From Bhargavaea sp. CC-171006 (GTDB lineage: Bacteria > Bacillota > Bacilli > Bacillales_A > Planococcaceae), in the NCBI RefSeq assembly GCF_009761675.1, contig NZ_QUZH01000023.1, positions 1 to 64,000 on the forward strand: a stretch of 64,000 bases of DNA. The letters are read 5' to 3'. Below, piece after piece: positions 8,501-16,093 of the stretch. Under the pieces are notes generated by a model. That model made no database searches. It saw only the letters and a list, made by a program, of their open reading frames with translations, and was not told where the DNA came from. Position 1 is the stretch's first letter; each line of letters begins with the position of its first letter. A program made the translations under genes and the position numbers.

Positions 8501-9025
8501 ATGAAAAAAATCCGTCTAAGTATGATGATGATTGTCTTACTGATCATGTCATTAGCGGCATGTAATTCATCCGCTTCAGATCAAATGAGTTTAGATAAAG
8601 AGTTTGAAAAATACCGTGCAGAAGTGATTGAACCTTTAAATGACCGGGCTATCAAAACGGCAGAAATGGGCGGTCGATATACCATGTTGCTCGAAGAGAC
8701 GGAAGAAGCATATAACTATATCAATGATGAATTGATTCCATATGCAACAGAAACTAGGGACTTGGCTTTGGAAGCACAGGATGGGCTGGTTAATCCGGAG
8801 ATTCAAGAGTTAAATGAAATCTTGATTGAAAACCTGGAGCTGACACTAAAATCGTTTGCGAAGACAGCAGCCATGACTGAAATGAATATTCCACCAATCG
8901 AGGACGAGAAGGCTGCTTACGAAAAAACAGAAAAAATCTATGCTGAGCTCATGGAGTTACAAGAAGAGATCGATCGTACATCAGCTGAATATGAAAAGCG
9001 GGTAGATGCGTTAGCGGAAGAATAA
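8501..9025 (+). CDS. Helical lipoprotein, paralogue 1 of a four-member family
   Basis: The protein starts MKKIRLSMMMIVLLIMSLAAC, a lipoprotein signal peptide with lipobox LAAC, and continues as an all-helical, acidic protein of about 174 residues. Family words are EFEKYRAEVIEPLNDRA, AEMGG, YINDELIPYATETRDLA, QDGLVNPEIQELNE and ELMELQEEIDRTSAEYE. They recur in the genes at 9074 and 18217 and, weakly, in 18817. The ATG at 8501 is chosen because GGAGGGTG precedes it and the signal peptide begins there. I do not recognise a named family. Two paralogues belong to the LXG operon 9 kb away, so an immunity-type role is possible but unproven. Confidence 0.82.
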   Translation: MKKIRLSMMMIVLLIMSLAACNSSASDQMSLDKEFEKYRAEVIEPLNDRAIKTAEMGGRYTMLLEETEEAYNYINDELIPYATETRDLALEAQDGLVNPEIQELNEILIENLELTLKSFAKTAAMTEMNIPPIEDEKAAYEKTEKIYAELMELQEEIDRTSAEYEKRVDALAEE

Positions 9026-9073
9026 AGGTTCTCAATAAAAGATAAGTCCAATATTGGAGTGAGGTAGTATGAA

Positions 9074-9604
9074 ATGAACCGAAGAAGCTTTTTGCTCAGT
9101 TTGCTCATGATGGCTTTAATGTTCCTTGCCGCCTGCAGCAGTTCCGGAACTAGCTCCGGCTTGAATCCCGCTGAAGAGTTCGATCAATATCGGACGGAAG
9201 GGATCGAGCCGCTCCATGAGCGGTCTTTGGAACTCGCCGAAATGGGTGGTCATCTCAACGCCATGATTCCGCAGCCGGAAAAGGCCCGTGACTATATCAC
9301 CGACGAGATGATTCCTCATATCAAAGAAACACAAGGGTTGGCCGAAGAGTTGCAGGACGGCCTGATCAATCAGGAAATCAAAGAAGTGAATCAAATTACG
9401 ATTGATCAACTGAATCTGATGGCCGATTCGTTCAATAAGCAGGCGGAGTTCCTTGAGCTGCACATCTCACCGGTAAGCGATGAATCGTATGCAGAGTCTG
9501 AAGCGGTCTATGCGGAGATCATGCAGCTGCAGGAGCAGATTGACGCGAAAACTTCAGAGTACAACACCAGCTTGGATGACCTAGTGCAGAAATACCGAAA
9601 ATGA
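9074..9604 (+). CDS. Helical lipoprotein, paralogue 2 of a four-member family
   Basis: The 176-residue protein has a signal peptide ending LMFLAAC and the same helical body as its neighbour: EFDQYRTEGIEPLHERS, AEMGGHLNAM, YITDEMIPHIKETQ, LQDGLINQEIKEVNQ and EIMQLQEQIDAKTSEYN. It lies 48 bases after paralogue 1 in the same direction, so the two are probably co-transcribed and arose by tandem duplication. The mature protein should sit on the outer face of the membrane. Function is unknown; the link to the LXG operon through paralogy is the only clue. Confidence 0.82.
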   Translation: MNRRSFLLSLLMMALMFLAACSSSGTSSGLNPAEEFDQYRTEGIEPLHERSLELAEMGGHLNAMIPQPEKARDYITDEMIPHIKETQGLAEELQDGLINQEIKEVNQITIDQLNLMADSFNKQAEFLELHISPVSDESYAESEAVYAEIMQLQEQIDAKTSEYNTSLDDLVQKYRK

Positions 9605-9614
9605 TACGCGAAAT

Positions 9615-9647
9615 GAGCTGGTGCCCGGGGGCATCGGCTCTTGTTTT
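9615..9647. terminator. Hairpin between converging genes
   Basis: GAGCTGGTGCC / GGCATCGGCTC pairs with two G-T pairs around a CGGG loop. TTGTTTTA follows on the plus strand. The minus-strand gene stops at its edge, so it could serve both directions. Confidence 0.6.
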
Positions 9648-9819
9648 AGAAGTAGTTGACCATTTTGATGACGACATAAATAAATGTTGCGGCTATGCAT
9701 ATCAGATAAAGGCTGCCGAGCAGGAAAAAGAGAAGGTTGACGAGGCGGGATTGCGTCTGTCTGGATGTCATGCTGGTCATGGTGAAGAGTGCCTCCTGTC
9801 TTTCCGTGTGATTGCTCAT
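9646..9819 (-). CDS. Small membrane protein of unknown function
   Basis: A minus-strand frame of about 57 codons encodes a polar N-terminus (SNHTERQEALFTM) and then a single long hydrophobic helix, LVNLLFFLLGSLYLICIAATF, ending KMVNYF. That composition is unlike a random shadow frame, and the plus-strand frame here looks non-coding. No strong ribosome binding site is visible at any of the three possible ATGs (9876, 9831, 9819), which lowers certainty. It is divergent from the regulator at 9956. Confidence 0.45.
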   Translation of the reverse strand: MSNHTERQEALFTMTSMTSRQTQSRLVNLLFFLLGSLYLICIAATFIYVVIKMVNYF

Positions 9820-9955
9820 AGGACGAAGCATATTCGACGATGGTTCCGGGTCAATCTGACTAAATGAAGTGCACATGGATAAGCGAGTGCGTTTTAAGGA
9901 TTGTGTTATACTTGGACCATATTTTGTTGTTTGTACAGAAGGTAGGAATCAAATC

Positions 9956-11257
9956 ATGTTTCGAATCGGTGTGGTCGGTCCGGCTCCGTCTGTTGAACGG
10001 ATTATCGGGGTCGCCAAGGAAATTGAACAGGAAATCGAACTGATCCCTTATCCGTATCAGGAAACAAGGGAAGTAGCGGACGTCGTGCGAAACTATGACC
10101 GCCAAGTAGATTATTGGCTGTTTTCGGGTTTCATTCCGTATCAGGTAGCCAAGAAAATCATGCCGGCCGCTGACCGCCTCGTTTACATTTACTCCACAGA
10201 ATCCAGCATTTATAAGAGTTTCATGGAACTTGTCTATGCACAGGGAAAACTGTTGGAGCGGATCAGCATCGATATGATTCCAACTACGAATATTGGTGAA
10301 GGAGAAAGCCTTGAAACACTAAAAGCGATCGTGCAGGAACTGTTTGTCCGTACCATCGAGGCTGACACGGAATCCCAAGACCTGCTCCGGTTCCATATAA
10401 ATCTGTGGGAAGAGGGAAAAACGGATGGTGCCCTGACCTGTTATCCGACTGTCCGGGACGCTCTGGAGAAAGCAGGGATTCCAGTTCGGCTGATGTCACC
10501 AACACGGATAGAAATTTTCCAGACTTTGCGCATTTTCTTTGAGAAAGTCAAAACCTCCTACTATAAAGACACCCAGATTGGTGTGGAAAAAATTGAAATC
10601 AAGGATTTTGATGTAATCAAGGAAAAGATGGAAAAAACGTATCAGATACAGTATTTGGAGCTCCGGCTCAAAGAGACACTGATCCAACTCTGCGAAAAGA
10701 TTGATGGTTCCCTGGTCGACGAGGGAAATGGCAAGTATTCCATTTTCAGCTCGCGCGGTGCCATCGAGCGCGAACTCCAGGCACTCAAGGACAAAGCCCG
10801 CTTTTTGTCGGTTGAAGCGGATACCCCCGTCTCTGTAGGAATCGGGTTCGGCACTACGGTTCTGGAGGCGGAAATCCATGCGCACCGAGCACTCCAGACA
10901 TCAAAAAAGGACAACGGTCAGGAGATTGTCATCATTCAGGATGATGGTACCCTCATCGAAGCTGCAGGGGATCAGGAAGAACTCACCTATTCCTACCGGA
11001 CCGATGATCAGGATATTCTGGAGAAGCTGAGGGAAGCCAAAATTAGTGTCAAGTCGTATAAGAAAGTCGAAGCCCTCGTCCAAAAAATGGGCTGGCACCA
11101 GTTTACGACGAAGGATCTGGCAGCCCATCTCCAGATGACGGAGCGGAATGCCCAGCGCATCGTTTCAGATTTATGCGAAGCAAAGCTGGTCGAAAATGTT
11201 GGGGAGGAAGCCCAGTACACACGCGGAAGGCCGATAAAAATTTACCGGTTAAAATAA
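9956..11257 (+). CDS. Transcriptional regulator with a degenerate GGDEF-like domain and C-terminal winged helix
   Basis: The 433-residue protein begins FRIGVVGPAPSVERIIGVA, a receiver-like or ligand-binding N-terminal half. A middle block, GKYSIFSSRGAIERELQALK, then VSVGIGFGTTVLEAEIHAHRAL, looks like the degenerate GGDEF fold of CdaR/YtrP-type sensors. It ends with a winged helix (FTTKDLAAHLQMTERNAQR, then TRGRPIKIYRLK). ATG 9956 is chosen since GAAGGTAGG precedes it; the frame upstream is open but lacks a site. A TTTAAG...TATACT pair near 9892-9915 may be its promoter. It stands directly before the MFS/AbgB-like/glutaminase genes and probably controls them. Confidence 0.75.
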   Translation: MFRIGVVGPAPSVERIIGVAKEIEQEIELIPYPYQETREVADVVRNYDRQVDYWLFSGFIPYQVAKKIMPAADRLVYIYSTESSIYKSFMELVYAQGKLLERISIDMIPTTNIGEGESLETLKAIVQELFVRTIEADTESQDLLRFHINLWEEGKTDGALTCYPTVRDALEKAGIPVRLMSPTRIEIFQTLRIFFEKVKTSYYKDTQIGVEKIEIKDFDVIKEKMEKTYQIQYLELRLKETLIQLCEKIDGSLVDEGNGKYSIFSSRGAIERELQALKDKARFLSVEADTPVSVGIGFGTTVLEAEIHAHRALQTSKKDNGQEIVIIQDDGTLIEAAGDQEELTYSYRTDDQDILEKLREAKISVKSYKKVEALVQKMGWHQFTTKDLAAHLQMTERNAQRIVSDLCEAKLVENVGEEAQYTRGRPIKIYRLK

Positions 11258-11266
11258 AACGGAAAT

Positions 11267-11297
11267 GAGCATCCCAACTGGGGTGCTTGTTTTTTTG
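11267..11297 (+). terminator. Terminator of the regulator gene
   Basis: AGCATCCC / GGGGTGCT pairs around AACT and is followed by TGTTTTTTTG. Confidence 0.8.
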
Positions 11298-11307
11298 AAA
11301 AAATATA

Positions 11308-11336
11308 TTGCGCAACAAAGAAACCTGTTATAAAAT
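11308..11336 (+). promoter_or_regulatory. Sigma-A-type promoter before the MFS/AbgB-like operon
   Basis: TTGCGC at 11308 and TAAAAT at 11331 are separated by exactly 17 bases. The start point would be near 11343, leaving a leader of about 125 bases before the MFS gene. Confidence 0.5.
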
Positions 11337-11380
11337 CAATAACGAAAGTTTCGCTTTATAGTCGCTAATAAACATCTGAA

Positions 11381-11416
11381 ACTTATGTAAACGCTTTTTA
11401 TAAGTTGGAAGCGTTT
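11381..11416 (+). promoter_or_regulatory. Interlocked inverted repeats with a cre-like site in the leader
   Basis: ACTTAT (11381) can pair with ATAAGT (11400), and AAACGCTT (11389) with AAGCGTTT (11409). The two pairs interlock like an H-type pseudoknot. The overlapping ATGTAAACGCTTTTT fits the CcpA site consensus with one mismatch. Either reading (RNA fold or DNA operator) is possible. Confidence 0.4.
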
Positions 11417-11470
11417 CATCTCTAGACCAACCACCAAGATTTGCATCTTAAAGAATAGGAGTTGAAATTC

Positions 11471-12703
11471 ATGCTTCCAAAACGCGAACGCAATCTCATT
11501 CTGATCCTGCTTTTCCTCGGCTGGTGCCTGGGTAACCTGGACCGCTATATCATGAACTACGCTGTCCTTCAGATCACGGAGGATTTGAGCTTGAGCGCAT
11601 CCGCAACAGGGATTATCCTCAGCAGCTTCTTCCTGGGCTATGCGATCATGCAGATGCCGGGCGGCTGGCTTGCTGACCGATTTGGGGCCCGGAAAGTGCT
11701 ATTGGCCTCTGTCATTTTATGGTCCATCTTCACTGGGCTGTCGGGTGCCGCATGGTCTCTTGCTTCCATGGTCATCATCCGCTTCCTGTTCGGAATCGGG
11801 GAGGGCGGTTTCCAGCCGTCCAGCTCCAAAATCATTTCGAACACATTCCCGGTCAAGGAGCGGGGCAGGGCGATGTCCGTCATGCTTTCATCAAGCGGGA
11901 TTGTCGCCCTAATCATCCCTGTATTGTCTGCATTTCTGCTGACTGCAATCGGATGGCGGACGACATTCGTCGTTTTCGGTGTAATCGGCGCCCTGATCGC
12001 TTTCCTTTACTGGAAATTTGTCCGGCTTCCTGAGGATCAGCCGGAAGAAAAGCTGGCGCGTGCCACTAAGCCTTCAGAAAAAGGTCTTGTCGGTTCACTG
12101 ATGAAAACTCCGCTGATTTGGAATATGGTCATTGCGTATTTCTGTATTTATGCAGTGAACTGGGGACTGGCCACCTGGATTCCGACCTATCTTGTACAGG
12201 ACCGAGGCCTTGATCTGATCTCAATCGGCTGGGTTCAGACGATTCCTGGAGTTACCTTGCTGCTGGGCATTTTCCTGAGCGGTTATCTGGTTGATAAACT
12301 TCCTGAAGGCAAGGAAAAGATCGTCGGTGCCATCGCCTGTGCGCTGACCGGGCTGATGCTTTACCTGATGTTCACCGCACCAAGTGTCGCAGCGTTCATC
12401 ACTTACCAGACTATCGTCAATCTCTTCATCGCCTTCGTCATCACCCTTCTTCCGGTCATCATACTTAAACAATTGCCGACTTCGGTTACCGGTACTGCGA
12501 TGGGGATCGCCAATACTGGAGGGCAGCTGGCCGGATTCGCCACACCGATGGCGATCGGATTCATCGTCGATGCATTCGACGGCTCGTTCAATGCAGCATT
12601 CTGGATGCTGATCGTATTCGCGGTCATCTGCATCATCGCCATCCTCACGATGCGCAATAAAGGTGAATTGTTCGACCGTGCCAAAGCAGAAGCATCTGCG
12701 TGA
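11471..12703 (+). CDS. MFS transporter (anion:cation symporter type)
   Basis: The 410-residue protein has twelve predicted membrane segments and the ACS-family signature: NLDRYIMNYAVLQI in helix 1, GGWLADRFGARKVL in loop 2-3, and GIGEGGFQPSSSKIIS in helix 4. ACS members import organic anions such as sugar acids, aromatic acids or acyl amino acids. ATG 11471 lies ten bases after TAGGAG; the alternative TTG at 11462 is too close. It is the first gene of an operon with an AbgB-like hydrolase and a glutaminase, so a glutamate- or glutamine-containing conjugate is a reasonable but inferred substrate. Confidence 0.85.
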   Translation: MLPKRERNLILILLFLGWCLGNLDRYIMNYAVLQITEDLSLSASATGIILSSFFLGYAIMQMPGGWLADRFGARKVLLASVILWSIFTGLSGAAWSLASMVIIRFLFGIGEGGFQPSSSKIISNTFPVKERGRAMSVMLSSSGIVALIIPVLSAFLLTAIGWRTTFVVFGVIGALIAFLYWKFVRLPEDQPEEKLARATKPSEKGLVGSLMKTPLIWNMVIAYFCIYAVNWGLATWIPTYLVQDRGLDLISIGWVQTIPGVTLLLGIFLSGYLVDKLPEGKEKIVGAIACALTGLMLYLMFTAPSVAAFITYQTIVNLFIAFVITLLPVIILKQLPTSVTGTAMGIANTGGQLAGFATPMAIGFIVDAFDGSFNAAFWMLIVFAVICIIAILTMRNKGELFDRAKAEASA

Positions 12704-12726
12704 GCTAACTCAAGGAGGCGCTGAGT

Positions 12727-14142
12727 GTGGAATTACATGAAATCATTTCGAATTTGATAGAAAAGAAAAAAGACAGATATATCGAACTGAGCGATCAAGT
12801 ATGGAGCTGTCCGGAACTTTACTTTGCCGAACATCGCTCTTCGGAAATTCTGGCCGGAGCGCTGGAGGAAGAGGGATTTGAGGTGCAGCGGAAAGTAGCC
12901 GGACTCGAGACCGGGTTTGTTGCGAGCTTCGGCAGCGGCAAGCCGGTCATCGCGGTCCTTGGCGAATTCGACGCATTGGCAGGGCTGAGCCAGAAAAAAG
13001 GGCTCACCGAACATAATCCTGTTGAAGCAGGAGGAAATGGCCACGGCTGTGGTCATAACCTTCTCGGTACCGGTTCACTGGCCGCTGCGATTGCAGTCAA
13101 GGAGTACATGCAGGAAACCGGATTACAGGGAACCATCCGTTATTACGGCTGTCCTGCAGAGGAAAATGGGTCGGGAAAAGCCTATATGGTACGCGCGGGG
13201 CTGTTTGAAGATGTCGATCTCGCCTTTTCATGGCACCCGATGACCAAACCGAGCGTCTGGCATGTCAGCACACTTGCCAATTACTCCGTCAGGTTCAAGT
13301 TCAAAGGGAAAAGCGCCCATGCGGCCGCTGCTCCTCATCTGGGAAGGAGCGCCCTTGACGCGGTTGAGCTGATGAATGTTGGTGTGAACTATATGAGGGA
13401 ACATATGGTGCCGGAAGCCCGAATTCATTATGCGATAACCGATTCCGGAGGCGCATCCCCGAATGTGGTCCAGGCTAATGCGGAGGTCCTCTACCTGATC
13501 CGTGCTCCGAAAATGCAACAGGTTCAGGAGCTCACCGAACGTGTAAACAATATCGCGGAAGGGGCTGCCCTCATGACCGGAACATCGGTTGAGGCAGTGT
13601 TTGAAGGAGCGGCTTCGGACCTGCTGCCGAACACTGTCCTTGCGGAGACCATGTACCAGCACCTTACCGCAATCGGTGTCCCTGCGTATGACGAACAGGA
13701 CTACCGGTTCGCAGAAGAAATCCAGGCCACGCTTTCTCGAGAAGATATCGAGGCTGACCTGAGTGGCCCTGACCGGGAAACAGTCAGGAAGCTGAAAAAT
13801 AAGGCCATCGCGGACTTTATCGCACCGTTTGCAGAGGAAGCAGCAATGGCCGGATCTACTGACGTTGGTGATGTCAGCTGGGTCGTACCGACGACACAAT
13901 GCCTGACTGCCTGCTTTGCGCTTGGCACGCCGCTGCACACCTGGCAGGTGGTTTCGCAGGGCGCCATGCCGATTGCCCATAAAGGCATGCTGCAGGCAGC
14001 CAAGATCATCGCCTGCACCGCGGTTGATGCAATGAAAAACCGGAAAATCATCGACAGGGCGACTGCTGAATGGAAAGAACGTCTGGACGGCGAGTCTTAT
14101 GTCTCCCTGATTCCTAAAGACAAAATGCCGCCGAAGAGATAA
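12727..14142 (+). CDS. M20 peptidase family, AbgB-like aminobenzoyl-glutamate hydrolase subunit
   Basis: The 471-residue protein carries the AbgB layout: VWSCPELYFAEHRSSE at the N-terminus, VLGEFDALAGLSQKKG, NGHGCGHNLLG with Cys108 and His110, GCPAEENGSGKAYMVRAG with the catalytic glutamate pair, and GKSAHAAAAPHLGRSALDA. Its length is close to E. coli AbgB (481). AbgB-type subunits split p-aminobenzoyl-glutamate or similar amides to glutamate. The GTG start follows AAGGAGG at ideal spacing. It is the second gene of the operon, 24 bases after the MFS gene. No AbgA partner is next to it. Confidence 0.88.
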   Translation: MELHEIISNLIEKKKDRYIELSDQVWSCPELYFAEHRSSEILAGALEEEGFEVQRKVAGLETGFVASFGSGKPVIAVLGEFDALAGLSQKKGLTEHNPVEAGGNGHGCGHNLLGTGSLAAAIAVKEYMQETGLQGTIRYYGCPAEENGSGKAYMVRAGLFEDVDLAFSWHPMTKPSVWHVSTLANYSVRFKFKGKSAHAAAAPHLGRSALDAVELMNVGVNYMREHMVPEARIHYAITDSGGASPNVVQANAEVLYLIRAPKMQQVQELTERVNNIAEGAALMTGTSVEAVFEGAASDLLPNTVLAETMYQHLTAIGVPAYDEQDYRFAEEIQATLSREDIEADLSGPDRETVRKLKNKAIADFIAPFAEEAAMAGSTDVGDVSWVVPTTQCLTACFALGTPLHTWQVVSQGAMPIAHKGMLQAAKIIACTAVDAMKNRKIIDRATAEWKERLDGESYVSLIPKDKMPPKR

Positions 14143-14216
14143 ATAAAACTGGAAGAACTGGTGAGAATCATCGCATTCTCATCATTTCTTTTGCCTGAAA
14201 GGAAGGAGAATCCGGC

Positions 14217-15224
14217 ATGTCAATGGTGAAAGAAACGCTGCCGAATCATCACGAAACCACTCATGACCTGCAACGATTTGCCGCGCAGCTGGACAAGTGG
14301 GTGGAGAATGACCGTTTCTATACAGCTGAAGGAGCGTGTGCTTCCTATATCCCAGCCCTGCAAAAAGCCGATCCTGCGCAGCTTGGTGTGGTCATGGTCG
14401 GATCGGATGGAACGGTCCTCCAATCCGGAGACAGCGAAGCCTCGTTTACCCTGCAAAGCATTTCGAAAGTGATCAGCTTCATGGCCGCCTGCATCGACTT
14501 TGGAACGTCGTATGTCTTGGACCGTGTGGATGTTGAGCCGACAGGCGATGCGTTCAACTCGATTGTCCGCCTAGAACTTCACAAGCCGGGCAAGCCGTTC
14601 AATCCAATGATCAATGCAGGTGCGCTGACCGTGGCATCAATGCTCGGAAAGCGGACCCCACAGGAAAAAGTGGAATCGTTCGTTTCGCTGATCAACAGAA
14701 TGACCGGTAGACGCCCGGCGATCAATGAGGAAGTCTTCCAGTCTGAATGGATCACTGCCCACCGCAACCGCGCACTCGCTTATTACCTGCAGGAAAACGG
14801 CTATCTGGAAGCAGATGTGGAAGATGCACTTGAAGTGTACCTGAAGCAGTGTTCGGTGGAGATCAATGCCACGAACATAGCCATGATCGGCCTGGTCCTG
14901 GCACACGATGGCTATCATCCGATTCTAAAAGAACAGATTCTCCCGGTGCAGGTCGCCCGCATTACCAAAGCACTGATGGTGACATGCGGCATGTACAATG
15001 CCTCCGGGAAGTTTGCGGCGTTTATCGGCTTGCCGGCAAAAAGCGGCGTATCCGGAGGCATCATGGCGGTTGTTCCGTCACACGCAGGCTCCCCGCAGTC
15101 CCCGTTCCCGAATGGATGCGGAATCGGAATCTATGGGCCGGCCATCGATGACGTCGGTAACAGTGTCGCTGGCAGCAAGTTGCTGAAGCAGATTGCAAGG
15201 GAATGGAACATGAGCATCTTCTGA
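14217..15224 (+). CDS. glsA: Glutaminase A
   Basis: The 335-residue serine-dependent glutaminase shows the beta-lactamase-like SxxK motif in SFTLQSISKVISF (Ser81, Lys84), then KPFNPMINAGAL, RNRALAYYLQENG and GVSGGIMAVVPSHAG. It hydrolyses glutamine to glutamate and ammonia in the cytoplasm. It sits 74 bases after the AbgB-like hydrolase, with AAGGAAGGAG before the ATG. A weak hairpin (TGAGAAT/ATTCTCA, 14162-14181) lies between them but has no T-run. Placement suggests that the upstream hydrolase can release glutamine or glutamate for central metabolism. Confidence 0.92.
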   Translation: MSMVKETLPNHHETTHDLQRFAAQLDKWVENDRFYTAEGACASYIPALQKADPAQLGVVMVGSDGTVLQSGDSEASFTLQSISKVISFMAACIDFGTSYVLDRVDVEPTGDAFNSIVRLELHKPGKPFNPMINAGALTVASMLGKRTPQEKVESFVSLINRMTGRRPAINEEVFQSEWITAHRNRALAYYLQENGYLEADVEDALEVYLKQCSVEINATNIAMIGLVLAHDGYHPILKEQILPVQVARITKALMVTCGMYNASGKFAAFIGLPAKSGVSGGIMAVVPSHAGSPQSPFPNGCGIGIYGPAIDDVGNSVAGSKLLKQIAREWNMSIF

Positions 15225-15267
15225 TGAGTTCATATATTAAGACATAATTTGTTAATTTTCCGGGTAC

Positions 15268-15306
15268 AAAGAGAAGGGAGACATTGTTTCCTTTCTCTTT
15301 TTTATT
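15268..15306 (+). terminator. Terminator of the MFS-hydrolase-glutaminase operon
   Basis: AAAGAGAAGGGA pairs with TTCCTTTCTCTTT (one bulge) and is followed by a T-run. The gap from here to 15437 holds TATGAT near 15397 but no clear promoter. Confidence 0.75.
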
Positions 15307-15437
15307 TCTTTCGACCGTTTAGGCATCATTGCAGCTCTCAAAAGGAGCCTTTCGGCACCTGCCGTTAATCCTATACTTACAGTCCTTTCACTTTGCTATG
15401 ATAAAAGTAACTGAATTGGAAAAGGAGATTTCGCGCG

Positions 15438-15797
15438 ATGGCCTTATTAACTGCTTTGATCGCACAATTCCAACTGAAGAAAGAACAGTTGAGAAGACTG
15501 ACTGTCTGTGCGGTGAATCTGGGTAATTTGGACGGAGACTTCTCGCAAAACAGAAGTCTTTTGGAGGAGCCGGAGCTAACGGTAAAAACATGGAAAGGAA
15601 TGCTTTCGGATAAGTTTCTTGAATATCGTGACGTAATGGCTGTGCAATACGACGATATTTCCAGTGTCCAGCTCACCCTTTCCAGACAGATGCTCAGTGA
15701 AAAGATTGCCCAAATCAAACTGGAAATCATGGCGCTTGAAGCCAGCATCGCAGCGGAGCGGACAAGGCTGGCTGCTATTCGTGCAGGAAAGGACTGA
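15438..15797 (+). CDS. LXG-operon helper protein, DUF5082/YwqH-like
   Basis: The 119-residue protein is almost entirely alpha-helical. A first helix, LLTALIAQFQLKKEQLRRL, is followed by a conserved-looking WKGMLSDKFLEYRD turn and a long C-terminal coiled coil (LSEKIAQIKLEIMALEASI). This is the layout of the YwqH-type proteins encoded first in LXG toxin operons. There they pair with a second small protein and the LXG domain to form the type VII secretion substrate complex. It has AAAGGAGAT before the ATG, and its stop codon overlaps the next start (TGATG). The family match rests on layout and context. Confidence 0.72.
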   Translation: MALLTALIAQFQLKKEQLRRLTVCAVNLGNLDGDFSQNRSLLEEPELTVKTWKGMLSDKFLEYRDVMAVQYDDISSVQLTLSRQMLSEKIAQIKLEIMALEASIAAERTRLAAIRAGKD

Positions 15798-16081
15798 TGT
15801 CATTGACTAATCAGATCAAGGTCGAATTTGAAACCGTCAGGCAGTCGGTTTCAAACATGGAAAGCATGACCGAATCTCTGGACCCCGCTCTTCCCAAGGA
15901 TCTTGCGGGAAGCAATGTGCTGGATCTTATTAAGAAGATCAACCAGCTCAACCTTATCCTTGAACAGCAGGGGGAGGAATTCAAGAGGATCCTGAGGCTT
16001 AATCACGAGTCGGTCAGGGAATCAGCGGATATGCTTGATGAAACAGATCATCAGCTGTCCATTTCAATGGATGCGAATTAA
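15797..16081 (+). CDS. LXG-operon helper protein, DUF5344/YwqI-like
   Basis: This is a 94-residue helical hairpin of WXG100-like size. It starts SLTNQIKVEFETVRQSVSNM, has a central turn around LDPALPKDLAG, and ends ESADMLDETDHQLSISM. The ETD near the end is typical of small type VII partner proteins. It is translationally coupled to the gene before it and 12 bases from the LXG gene after it. Known systems use such proteins as targeting factors that bind the LXG domain. Identity is inferred from size, helical pattern and order. Confidence 0.72.
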   Translation: MSLTNQIKVEFETVRQSVSNMESMTESLDPALPKDLAGSNVLDLIKKINQLNLILEQQGEEFKRILRLNHESVRESADMLDETDHQLSISMDAN

Positions 16082-16093
16082 GGGGGTGAAGAC

